A stretch of DNA of 64,000 nucleotides. Origin: Pseudobdellovibrionaceae bacterium (lineage in GTDB: Bacteria > Bdellovibrionota > Bdellovibrionia > Bdellovibrionales > Bdellovibrionaceae). The notes under the pieces were generated by a model that ran no database searches, was not told the origin of the DNA, and saw nothing but the letters and a program-made list of their open reading frames with translations. The position numbers were made by a program, and so were the translations under genes. The DNA lies in contig JALHMX010000013.1 in NCBI GenBank assembly GCA_022843825.1, forward strand, positions 17,123 through 81,122, in the 5' to 3' direction. Positions 11,667 through 18,889 of this stretch are shown one piece after another (within the stretch, counting starts at the first letter, position 1; each line of letters begins with the position of its first letter).

Positions 11667-12772
11667 TAAATACGCATTGGCATTACTACATTGATATAAT
11701 CTAAATTATCATTGCCTTTGATCAATCCAGGAGAAACTTGATCATTAAGTTCGATTAAAATTTTATCTTGTTCTATGTTTTTTAGAACGTCTTCTATGTA
11801 ACGGGCGTTAAATCCTATTTTTATTTCTGGGCCAGAATATTCTAGATCTAATTCTTCTTTTGCATCTCCTAATTCAGGATTACTGGAAGTGATTTCTAAT
11901 TTATTTAACGAAAAAGAAAATAAAATGGCTTTTGATTTTTGATTCGCTAACAAAGATACGCGTTTTAATGAAGATAAAATTTGTTCTCTAGGAATAATAA
12001 TTTTTTGAGAAAGCTTTTGTGGAATAAACTGTTGATAATTCGGATACTTTCCTTCAATTAAGCGAATCATTAAAATACAAGTTCCTGATTTTAAAATAAA
12101 TTGAGAGCCTTCGACAGCTATAAAAACACTGTCCACAGAGCTTTCAATAAGTTTTTTAATTTCAAATAAGCCTTTCTTAGGAATAATTACGCCTATCTTT
12201 TCATTAAAATTAATCTCAGCAAATTCTTTCTTAATTAAACTTAGACGATGGCCATCTGTTGCTACCATAGTAATATTATTTTTTTGATTAGACTCAAAAT
12301 AAACACCATTAAGATGATAACGAGTTTCATCATTTGAAACACTGTAAATTGTTTTATCGATCATTTCTTTAAATTCAGCCGAGTTGATTTTAAAAAAGCG
12401 ATCAGAATTATATGTAGGAAAAACAGGATACTCTTCTGCAGCAACTCCAATAATTTTTGAAAGAAATTTTCCTTGCTTGATTTCTAACCAATTATTATCT
12501 TTCTTAATTAATTGCACTGGTCCTTCAAAAAGTTCTTTAGTAATATCAAATAAGCTCTTTGCGCTTACAGCGACCTTTCCTGGCTCTTTTAAGATTGCAG
12601 GGCTATGATCGGTCAAACTGACCTCTAAATCTGTAGCATAAGCCTTTAGCGATGAACCAGAGGCCTCTAAAAGTACATTCACTAATATCGGCATGGTATT
12701 TCTTTTTTCAACGATATTTAAAGTTTTGCTTAATAAACTTAATAAATCTTTTTTTTGTATTTCGATTTTCAT
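11666..12772 (-). CDS. dnaN: DNA polymerase III beta subunit (sliding clamp)
   Basis: A 368-residue clamp monomer, normal for the family. It begins MKIEIQKKDLLSLLSKTLNIVEKR and ends with the typical NVVMPMRI. Motifs such as NGVYFE, TDGHRLS and EGKYPNYQQFIP are family-specific. It encircles DNA and tethers the replicative polymerase. It is separated from dnaA by a 226-base spacer containing the candidate origin. Confidence 0.97.
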   Translation of the reverse strand: MKIEIQKKDLLSLLSKTLNIVEKRNTMPILVNVLLEASGSSLKAYATDLEVSLTDHSPAILKEPGKVAVSAKSLFDITKELFEGPVQLIKKDNNWLEIKQGKFLSKIIGVAAEEYPVFPTYNSDRFFKINSAEFKEMIDKTIYSVSNDETRYHLNGVYFESNQKNNITMVATDGHRLSLIKKEFAEINFNEKIGVIIPKKGLFEIKKLIESSVDSVFIAVEGSQFILKSGTCILMIRLIEGKYPNYQQFIPQKLSQKIIIPREQILSSLKRVSLLANQKSKAILFSFSLNKLEITSSNPELGDAKEELDLEYSGPEIKIGFNARYIEDVLKNIEQDKILIELNDQVSPGLIKGNDNLDYINVVMPMRI

Positions 12773-12809
12773 GAAAGCCTTTATATATACTATATATAAT
12801 ATATTAATA

Positions 12810-12824
12810 TAGTAGTTGTAGTAG
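12810..12824 (+). repeat. TAG triplet repeat resembling a DnaA-trio element
   Basis: The 15-base run reads TAG TAG TTG TAG TAG, directly beside the AT-rich block. Read 3' to 5', each TAG matches the GAT-type DnaA-trio triplet known from bacterial unwinding regions. Its function here is inferred from sequence and position. Confidence 0.6.
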
Positions 12825-12971
12825 GTGGTGTTAGTTCACTTAATAAGTACTTAAAGCACTGAAACTTTTATCTTTTTTCTGTGGAAAACTCAATACAAAG
12901 ATTTCCTTCAACTACGCGACTTTTGGTTAAAAAAACTCTTAACATTTTTTAACACATGCTTTCAAACACGC

Positions 12972-12998
12972 TTATCCACAATTCACACTCTATCCACA
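12972..12998 (+). promoter_or_regulatory. Two DnaA boxes next to the dnaA stop codon
   Basis: TTATCCACA (12972-12980) is identical to the consensus DnaA box. CTATCCACA (12990-12998) differs at the first base. Both are on the plus strand, 18 bases apart start to start, at the dnaA-proximal end of the spacer. Confidence 0.8.
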
Positions 12999-14408
12999 TT
13001 ACACACCTGTTATATTGTGGATTTGAGTTGTTAAGTCATCAATATCATTCTTTAATTGAGGATCTGTTTGAAGTAGAGTTTCAATTTTAGTTAATGAGCT
13101 AATAACGGTCGTATGATCTTTGCCGCCAAAAGCCTTTCCAATTTCAACTAAAGATTTATCCAAAAATCTTTTGATTAAATACATTGCAATTTGCCGAGGT
13201 ACAACTATGGGCTTGGCTCGACTTGATGATTTTATGTCAGTTAAACGAATTTTATAAAAATCGGACACGATACGTTGAATTTCTTCAATGCTGATCGTAA
13301 TCGAGCTTTCATGATGGGCGAGAACCTTTTTACATAAATCTAAATTAATGGATAGCCCCTGAAGTTCAGAAAACATTTTAATTTTTTTAAGATTTCCTTC
13401 AAGTTCACGAATAGATTTTTTAGAAATACGAGCAATATATTGAAGGGCCTCTTCTGGAATTTTAATCTGTGTTTTTTCTGCTTTATATCTTAGAATTGCA
13501 ATACGAGTTTCTAAATCGGGCATAATAATATCTGCAATAAGGCCCCGCTCTAATCGAGTGCGCGAACGGTCTTCTAGCCCGATGTCTTTAGGCATCCGAT
13601 CGCTAGCCAATATAATTTGCTTTTTTTTCTCGATGAGCATGTTGATCATATGGAAAAACTCTTCTTGTACAGCTTGCCCGCGTCCAATATATTGTACGTC
13701 ATCAACGACTAGGACATCGGTATTTTCACGGTATTTTTGACGAAACTTATCCATTTCGTGTCGGCGTAGCGCAGCCACACACTCATTTAAAAATCGCTCG
13801 GCACTTATATAAGTTATTCTTTGATGCGGGAAGCTTTCCTTAATATGGTTTGCTGCTGCATTAAGAAGGTGAGTTTTCCCCATGCCAGAGGGCCCATATA
13901 TAAAAAGAGGATTATAGTCTTCAATTCCAGGATTTTGAGCCACATTATAAGTTGCAGCGTGTGCAAATTCAGAATTCTTACCTACTACGAAAGTAGAAAA
14001 TGTAAGATCCGAGTTAATATTTTCATTAGTAGAGTTTTTCTCTGACGGATAGACAGTTTTGGTCGCCGCCGGCTGATTATGAAAAAGTTGTTCTGAGTTT
14101 TGAAGAATATTTTGTAAAGACAAATTATAGTCTAAAGAGACCTTTTCAGTAATGATAAACTGAATATCGATTTCGCAATCAGGATAGAGGGCTTTTAATT
14201 CAGCAAAGATCTTATCCTTTAGATTTTCGTTGGCATAAAAGAAAAAAAACTTGTTAGGCACTCCAAGCGTAAGTATAAGATTTTGTTCTGTTTTTTCAAA
14301 ATTAACGAAATCAATAGGGTCTAGGTAGTTTTCCAATAACTTATTGGGGCCACTTTTGATCTTCATATTAGATTTAAAATCTAACCAGAAAGTCGAATTT
14401 ATTTGCAT
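12999..14408 (-). CDS. dnaA: Chromosomal replication initiator protein DnaA
   Basis: A 469-residue AAA+ initiator. Domain I spans about residues 1-90, followed by a short linker. The domain III ATPase has Walker A GPSGMGKTHL near residue 170, Walker B VLVVDDVQYI and sensor segment SRTRLERGL. The domain IV DNA-binding helix-turn-helix carries the DnaA signature GKDHTTVI. ATG 14408 is chosen because AGGGGAA lies 6-7 bases upstream and MQINSTFWLDF is a plausible opening; a start at 14426 would add six residues without a ribosome site. It is divergent from rpmH and upstream of the oriC spacer. Confidence 0.97.
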   Translation of the reverse strand: MQINSTFWLDFKSNMKIKSGPNKLLENYLDPIDFVNFEKTEQNLILTLGVPNKFFFFYANENLKDKIFAELKALYPDCEIDIQFIITEKVSLDYNLSLQNILQNSEQLFHNQPAATKTVYPSEKNSTNENINSDLTFSTFVVGKNSEFAHAATYNVAQNPGIEDYNPLFIYGPSGMGKTHLLNAAANHIKESFPHQRITYISAERFLNECVAALRRHEMDKFRQKYRENTDVLVVDDVQYIGRGQAVQEEFFHMINMLIEKKKQIILASDRMPKDIGLEDRSRTRLERGLIADIIMPDLETRIAILRYKAEKTQIKIPEEALQYIARISKKSIRELEGNLKKIKMFSELQGLSINLDLCKKVLAHHESSITISIEEIQRIVSDFYKIRLTDIKSSSRAKPIVVPRQIAMYLIKRFLDKSLVEIGKAFGGKDHTTVISSLTKIETLLQTDPQLKNDIDDLTTQIHNITGV

Positions 14409-14640
14409 TATATTTCCCCTCAACAATAAAAAGAGTTCATAACAAGCGATATTGTAGTTTTCAACAGTTGACCGCTATGCCGCAATGTGCTTTATATATT
14501 TTTCTTTTTAGCCACTAAGCTAAATTAAAGTGATCATTTTGATAGCAGAAGACATTGTGCTGCATCGTAAGGTCTTTTATGACCGTGAACAATATTTAAG
14601 GTCGCAGATGATCGCCTGTGACATGTAGTTAGGAGTAACT
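14409..14640. promoter_or_regulatory. Divergent dnaA/rpmH intergenic region
   Basis: This 232-base spacer separates the divergent dnaA and rpmH genes. It contains a good sigma-70-type promoter for rpmH (listed separately) and an approximately 140-base untranslated leader before rpmH. No TTATCCACA box is visible here, so the DnaA boxes lie only on the dnaN side of dnaA. The leader includes two copies of TGATC (in TGATCATTTTGAT and GATGATCGCC), but no confident riboswitch or hairpin was recognised. Confidence 0.6.
14468..14496 (+). promoter_or_regulatory. Candidate promoter of the rpmH-mnmG gene run
   Basis: The -35 hexamer TTGACC (14468-14473), a 17-base spacer and the -10 hexamer TTTATA (14491-14496) lie about 145 bases upstream of the rpmH start. 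It is the best sigma-70-like match in the dnaA/rpmH spacer. Confidence 0.55.
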
Positions 14641-14793
14641 ATGAGTAAAAGAACTTATCAACCCAGCAAACGTCGTCGTGCTAAAACACACGGCTTTCGT
14701 GCCCGCATGAAAACGGCCACAGGAACAAAGATACTATCTAAGCGCCGTGCAAAAGGGCGTAAGAAGTTAGCGGTTACTCGCGGTGGCAAATAA
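14641..14793 (+). CDS. rpmH: 50S ribosomal protein L34
   Basis: A 50-residue, very basic protein ([20 protein letters not shown] at the N-terminus, ending VTRGGK). It shows the L34 features TYQPS, the [14 protein letters not shown] core and the [12 protein letters not shown] tail. TAGGAG lies just upstream of the ATG. It is first in the classic rpmH-rnpA-yidD-yidC-jag-mnmE-mnmG order found beside dnaA in many bacteria. Confidence 0.97.
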   Translation: MSKRTYQPSKRRRAKTHGFRARMKTATGTKILSKRRAKGRKKLAVTRGGK

Positions 14794-14798
14794 TTAAA

Positions 14799-15125
14799 AT
14801 TAGATCCTTAAAAAAGTCTTCAGACTTCTTGTTTCTATCTAAAAATGGAAAAAAAATTAGACCAACAAAATGGCTAACAATCCAACATATAGATACTGAA
14901 GCGGCGGACATTTATTTCGGAATTACGGTTTCGAAAAAAGTTGGGGCCGCGGTACTTCGAAACAAGCTGAAGAGATGGGTACGACAGGGTGTTCGACAAA
15001 TTAAATTTTCTAGCAAAAACGGAAAAAAATTGGTGTTTGTGTTTAGACCACAGACAGAGGCCTTCTATGAACAGCTCGCCTACAAAGAGTTTGCTGAAGC
15101 GATTAAGTCCCTTGCTCATATTTAG
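14799..15125 (+). CDS. rnpA: Ribonuclease P protein component (start codon uncertain)
   Basis: The RnpA signature is clear: FGITVSKKVGAAVLRNKLKR followed by WVRQGVR is the RNA-binding RNR region, and FSSKNGKKLVFVFRP fits the central sheet. RnpA binds RNase P RNA for tRNA 5' maturation. The first conventional start in frame is TTG 14829, but translation upstream of it gives RSLKKSSDF, the usual conserved RnpA N-terminus. No ATG, GTG, TTG or CTG lies upstream before the in-frame stop at 14760; ATT at 14799 is the best-placed codon, five bases after the rpmH stop. I therefore give 14799 as the probable start and 14829 as the conservative alternative. The 3' end overlaps yidD. Confidence 0.88.
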   Translation: MRSLKKSSDFLFLSKNGKKIRPTKWLTIQHIDTEAADIYFGITVSKKVGAAVLRNKLKRWVRQGVRQIKFSSKNGKKLVFVFRPQTEAFYEQLAYKEFAEAIKSLAHI

Positions 15126-15360
15126 CCAATTAGCAAAAACACTCATTTACTTTTATCAAGTCACGTTAAGCTATTTTTTTGGTGGCCAGTGTCGCTTTTA
15201 TCCAAGCTGTTCTCAATATGCATTAGAGTGCTATGAAAACCACAGCTTTTTAAAAGCTAGCTTTTTGACTTGGAAAAGGCTTTTAAAATGCCATCCTTTT
15301 TCTCGGTCCAAAGGATATGACCCCGTACCTACATTTGCGAAAGTAGATAACTATGAATAA
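15067..15360 (+). CDS. yidD: Membrane protein insertion efficiency factor YidD
   Basis: A 97-residue protein with the YidD core: CRFYPSCSQYALEC, then HPFSRSKGYDPVP. It is thought to be an amphipathic inner-membrane-associated factor that helps YidC-dependent insertion. ATG 15067 is preferred because AGAGG lies just upstream; an in-frame start at 14989 lies inside rnpA and adds unrelated residues. It overlaps the rnpA end by 59 bases and the yidC start by 8 bases, a tight arrangement typical of this locus. Confidence 0.93.
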   Translation: MNSSPTKSLLKRLSPLLIFSQLAKTLIYFYQVTLSYFFGGQCRFYPSCSQYALECYENHSFLKASFLTWKRLLKCHPFSRSKGYDPVPTFAKVDNYE

Positions 15361-16924
15361 CACACAAAAAGAATCTCCGTTCAACAACCCTCGATTTTTG
15401 TTGGTTTTAGCTATTACATTTTTAGCTCTATGGGGATGGCAGTATTATATAAATAAAAAGTATCCTCCGCCTCCACCCGCAGCCGTTCAGGCTCAACAGC
15501 AGGCGCAGCAGTCACCAGCGGATCAGTTGCGGCCAGCAGCAGCAGCGCCGGCCACAGCGCAGATTTCAAACCAGGCCTTTCCAGTCAAGCAATTTGACTA
15601 CGCAGATGAAAACGTATCATTTACCATTACAACTGCTGGCTTTGGCTTTACGAATTTTGAATTAAATAAATATAAAAATAGAGATGCACAACAATTACAG
15701 TTTGCTAACGGCGACGCCCTATTTAGCCTTCAAATTGACGGCAAACTCGTGAATTTTGATATTTCGGTTTCCTCGGATAAATTAACTTACAGTGGTCTAG
15801 CTTATGTTGATGGAAAAGAAATTCGTCGCAGCCTTACTTATGATCCGACACAACAAGCGTTTACTTCTAAATTAATTATTCCTGATGGACTTGAGAGCGT
15901 CAGCATCGTCGTTGTCCAAAATAAAATTGTTCCCAAAAGCAGTAACTTTCTTTTGCCGTCGTTTGATCATCAGGATTTCATTTATGTGGTCGATGGAAAA
16001 ACCGAATCAGAAAGAATTACCGGCATAGAGGATACAGAAGTTCTTAATAAAACCGCAAGCAACGTCTCTATGATATCATTGGGCTCACAATATTTTGTGA
16101 CTGCGTTGGTTAACCGTTCGGAAGTAAACCCCTCAGTAATTAATAAAGTTGAAGGTACCAAGGCCTACATGACTGCAGAGTACAATTTAAAAAACGTACG
16201 ATTAACGGAATTAAATCAGGTTTTTTATATCGGAGCAAAGAAAACAGAAGTTCTGCAAGCCATAGACTCTTCTCTGACCGAGGTGCTTAATTACGGAATT
16301 TTCGGATTTATTTCAAAAATTTTATTAAGCTTAATGAAATTTATTTATAGCTTTGTAGGCAACTGGGGCGTGGCCATTGTTATTTTAACAATAGTCGTGA
16401 GAACCCTTTTGCTTCCTCTTAATATTATGTCTTTTAGGTCTGCGCAGGCTATGCAGAAAATTAAGCCTAAAATGGACGCCATAAAAGAGCGCTACAAGGG
16501 CGATCCCATGCGCATCAACAAAGAAACTATGGATTTAATGAAGCAAAATAATGCGAACCCACTAAGTGGGTGTTTGCCGATGCTTTTGCAAATTCCTATA
16601 TTTTTTGCTTTTTTTGTGACTATCAGCACTAGTGTAGAACTTTATCATCAGCCGTTTATTTGGTGGATAAAAGATCTTAGCGCCTACGATCCGTACTTTA
16701 TATTACCTATTTTAATGGGCGTTACTATGTACTTTCAACAAAAGCTTACGCCTACAACCATGGATCCAATGCAGCAGAAAATTTTAAATTTTATGCCGAT
16801 CATATTTACTTTGTTTCTGGTCACTTTACCGAGCGGATTAACGCTATACAACTTTATAAGCGCGCTGTTCGGAGCAACTCAACAATATTTCATGTTAAAA
16901 GATAAAAGACAAAAAAACGCATAG
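15353..16924 (+). CDS. yidC: Membrane protein insertase YidC
   Basis: A 523-residue Gram-negative-type YidC/Oxa1 protein. It has an N-terminal transmembrane anchor (FLLVLAITFLALWGWQYYI), a Pro/Gln/Ala-rich linker, a large periplasmic P1 domain (about residues 75-310) and the conserved C-terminal insertase core with about five helices. The core includes the hydrophilic cytoplasmic loop MQKIKPKMDAIKERYKGDP and GCLPMLLQIPIFFAFF. It inserts membrane proteins alone or with SecYEG; Fo subunit c is a known client in E. coli. It starts inside the end of yidD. Confidence 0.97.
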   Translation: MNNTQKESPFNNPRFLLVLAITFLALWGWQYYINKKYPPPPPAAVQAQQQAQQSPADQLRPAAAAPATAQISNQAFPVKQFDYADENVSFTITTAGFGFTNFELNKYKNRDAQQLQFANGDALFSLQIDGKLVNFDISVSSDKLTYSGLAYVDGKEIRRSLTYDPTQQAFTSKLIIPDGLESVSIVVVQNKIVPKSSNFLLPSFDHQDFIYVVDGKTESERITGIEDTEVLNKTASNVSMISLGSQYFVTALVNRSEVNPSVINKVEGTKAYMTAEYNLKNVRLTELNQVFYIGAKKTEVLQAIDSSLTEVLNYGIFGFISKILLSLMKFIYSFVGNWGVAIVILTIVVRTLLLPLNIMSFRSAQAMQKIKPKMDAIKERYKGDPMRINKETMDLMKQNNANPLSGCLPMLLQIPIFFAFFVTISTSVELYHQPFIWWIKDLSAYDPYFILPILMGVTMYFQQKLTPTTMDPMQQKILNFMPIIFTLFLVTLPSGLTLYNFISALFGATQQYFMLKDKRQKNA

Positions 16925-16937
16925 TTTAGGGGGAATA

Positions 16938-17486
16938 ATGGCAGGATTTTTAAGTAAAATTTTTGGCGGAAATAAAAAAGCAGATCTAGATGCTCTTATA
17001 GAGGACACGCTAACAGGAATCTTAGAAAAGGGTGGATTCGATCTGGCCTACAACCTTGATATTGAGAAAAAAGAAGAGGCAACAGAGGTTAAGATAGATT
17101 TTTCTGGCGCTGACGAGGAATTGTTAAAAGACCACAAGGGCCAACTGCTTGATGCATTTCAATTAATTATTAAACGAGTTACTCAGCATAACTTTCCAGA
17201 TGTTGTGACCAATGTGTCTGTAGATTGCGGGGGCTTTAGAAGTGAAGCAGAGGCCTCGCTTATTGAAAGAGCCGAACACTTGAAAACAATCGCACTTGAG
17301 CAAGGCAAATCGGTTTATTATCGGGCCCTGCCTCCTCGCGAGAGAAAAGTAGTTCATCAATACTTGGCACAAGATATTCGAATAAAAAGCAGATCATTAG
17401 GTGATGGGCTTTATAAAAAAATTAAAATTTTCCCTGCAAAAAATCAAGAGATAGAAAAAAACGAAGTGAATGCTGACGAATTTTAA
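16938..17486 (+). CDS. jag: Jag/KhpB-like RNA-binding protein (KH-II and R3H domains)
   Basis: A 182-residue protein. Residues 1-55 resemble the short Jag N-terminal region, followed by a KH-type domain (ending LLDAFQLIIKRVT, about 60-110) and an R3H domain with LPPRERKVVHQYLAQ and SRSLGDGLYKKI (about 130-170). Homologues bind RNA together with KhpA and influence division and envelope gene expression in Gram-positives; the role in this group is not known. GGGGGAA precedes the ATG, and the 3' end overlaps mnmE by 17 bases. Confidence 0.88.
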   Translation: MAGFLSKIFGGNKKADLDALIEDTLTGILEKGGFDLAYNLDIEKKEEATEVKIDFSGADEELLKDHKGQLLDAFQLIIKRVTQHNFPDVVTNVSVDCGGFRSEAEASLIERAEHLKTIALEQGKSVYYRALPPRERKVVHQYLAQDIRIKSRSLGDGLYKKIKIFPAKNQEIEKNEVNADEF

Positions 17487-18888
17487 TGATATTAAAAGTG
17501 ATGACATTTGTGCTTTAAGCACACCATTGGGGAGGTCAGCAATTGCTGTTGTTCGCGTAAGCGGCCCCAACACTCTTCGTATATTAAAACAATTGTGCCC
17601 ACGACTAAAAGATAATATTGAATCTCACCGAGCTTATTTAACGTATATATACGATGCAGATCAGGAAAAAATAGATCAGGTCGTAGCCACTTTTTTTCAA
17701 GGTAAAAATTCGTATACCGGAGAGCCTTCTTTTGAGGTCAGCTGCCATGGAAGCCCTGCTATAATTAAAAAAATATTAGATCGAATTATTGAGCTAGGGG
17801 CGCGCCAGGCAGAGCCCGGAGAGTTTACTTTTAGGGCGTTTATTAATGATAAGATTGATTTGGTCCAGGCTGAAGCCGTTTTATCATTAATCGAGAGCCA
17901 GAGCGAAAGCGCCGCCAAGGTTTCATTGCGGCAACTTGAGGGAAAGACGTCAAAAATTTTTACTCAGATGGAGTCAGAAATAACCTGGTGTTTAGCGCAC
18001 ATTGAAGCGTCTATTGATTTTTCAACAGAAGGTTTAGATGTTATCGATAACAACAAACTGATTCTTAAGCTTAAAGAGCTTAATGACGGACTTAAAAAAT
18101 TGCATTCGGACTTTAACCAAGGACAGATTATAAAACATGGTTTGAAGGTTTCTTTGTTAGGAAAACCAAATGTAGGCAAATCAAGCTTGCTGAATCTTTT
18201 AGTTTCATCCGATAAAGCGATTGTTACAGATGTTGCAGGAACGACCAGAGATGTTATTGAGGCTCATACCCAACATAAGGGAATGTTGTTTTCTATATCA
18301 GATACGGCAGGACTTCGTGAAACAATAGACGTTGTAGAAAAAATCGGTGTTAGTCGTAGCCTAGATGAAATTAAAAAGTCGGATTTAAACATTTTTATTC
18401 TGGATTCGACTGAAAGCTCGGTTGAAGATTTAGAAAAAAATTTACAGCATTTAAAAAATCAAAAATTCGTTATTCTGTGTAATAAAAGCGATTTAGTTAA
18501 TTCGGACATTAAGTCAGAGATTTTGAAAGCAGTAGCCCACAAGACAAAAAGTTTGGTGCCCACATTTGACCCCGAAAAGCAGCTGATTTTTGTTTCAAGT
18601 TTTCAGACAGAGAATAGAGAAATAATTCTTGAGTTGATCCTGAATCAATTTGAAAGTCTGACATTTCTGGACACAGCGATTGTTTCCTCTGCTCGCCAGG
18701 CAGAAATGGTGCGCTTAGCTAGTCAAAACATTACTAAAAGCATTGAGGAGCTGGAGTCCGGGTTAGGATCTGAATTTATTGCACAGACCCTAAAAGAAGC
18801 TTTATTTTCGGTTCAAAAGGTTTTAGGTCATGTCTATGACGATCAGATATTAGATCGGGTATTTAAAGAGTTTTGCTTAGGAAAATAA
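17470..18888 (+). CDS. mnmE: tRNA uridine-5-carboxymethylaminomethyl modification GTPase MnmE
   Basis: A 472-residue protein. The N-terminal tetrahydrofolate-binding domain (DDICALSTPLGRSAIAVVRVSG) is followed by a helical domain interrupted by a G domain with G1 GKPNVGKSS (near residue 232), DTAGLRET and NKSD. The C-terminus is FCLGK, the conserved CxGK motif. With MnmG it modifies U34 of tRNAs. The start overlaps jag by 17 bases; the next gene, mnmG, begins one base after the stop, as expected for two partners of one complex. Confidence 0.96.
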   Translation: MLTNFNDIKSDDICALSTPLGRSAIAVVRVSGPNTLRILKQLCPRLKDNIESHRAYLTYIYDADQEKIDQVVATFFQGKNSYTGEPSFEVSCHGSPAIIKKILDRIIELGARQAEPGEFTFRAFINDKIDLVQAEAVLSLIESQSESAAKVSLRQLEGKTSKIFTQMESEITWCLAHIEASIDFSTEGLDVIDNNKLILKLKELNDGLKKLHSDFNQGQIIKHGLKVSLLGKPNVGKSSLLNLLVSSDKAIVTDVAGTTRDVIEAHTQHKGMLFSISDTAGLRETIDVVEKIGVSRSLDEIKKSDLNIFILDSTESSVEDLEKNLQHLKNQKFVILCNKSDLVNSDIKSEILKAVAHKTKSLVPTFDPEKQLIFVSSFQTENREIILELILNQFESLTFLDTAIVSSARQAEMVRLASQNITKSIEELESGLGSEFIAQTLKEALFSVQKVLGHVYDDQILDRVFKEFCLGK

Positions 18889-18889
18889 A

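Larger units (their letters stand above)
12773..12998. other. Candidate chromosomal replication origin (oriC)
   Basis: The dnaA-dnaN spacer holds all elements expected of an origin. A very AT-rich stretch at 12781-12810 is followed by a TAG-type triplet repeat (TAG TAG TTG TAG TAG, 12810-12824), which resembles the DnaA-trio unwinding element. A G-rich GTGGTG (12825-12830) comes next. DnaA-box-like 9-mers follow: TTTTCCACA on the minus strand at 12880-12888, a perfect TTATCCACA at 12972-12980, and CTATCCACA at 12990-12998 abutting the dnaA stop codon. The order AT-rich, TAG repeats, G-rich, DnaA boxes matches the B. subtilis basal unwinding arrangement, although the nearest clear box is about 55 bases from the triplets. 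Confidence 0.8.

Noticed and set aside
12781..12812. TATATA-rich stretch as a microsatellite or mobile-element scar
   Set aside because: The position next to the TAG triplets and DnaA boxes is better explained as the duplex-unwinding region of the origin.
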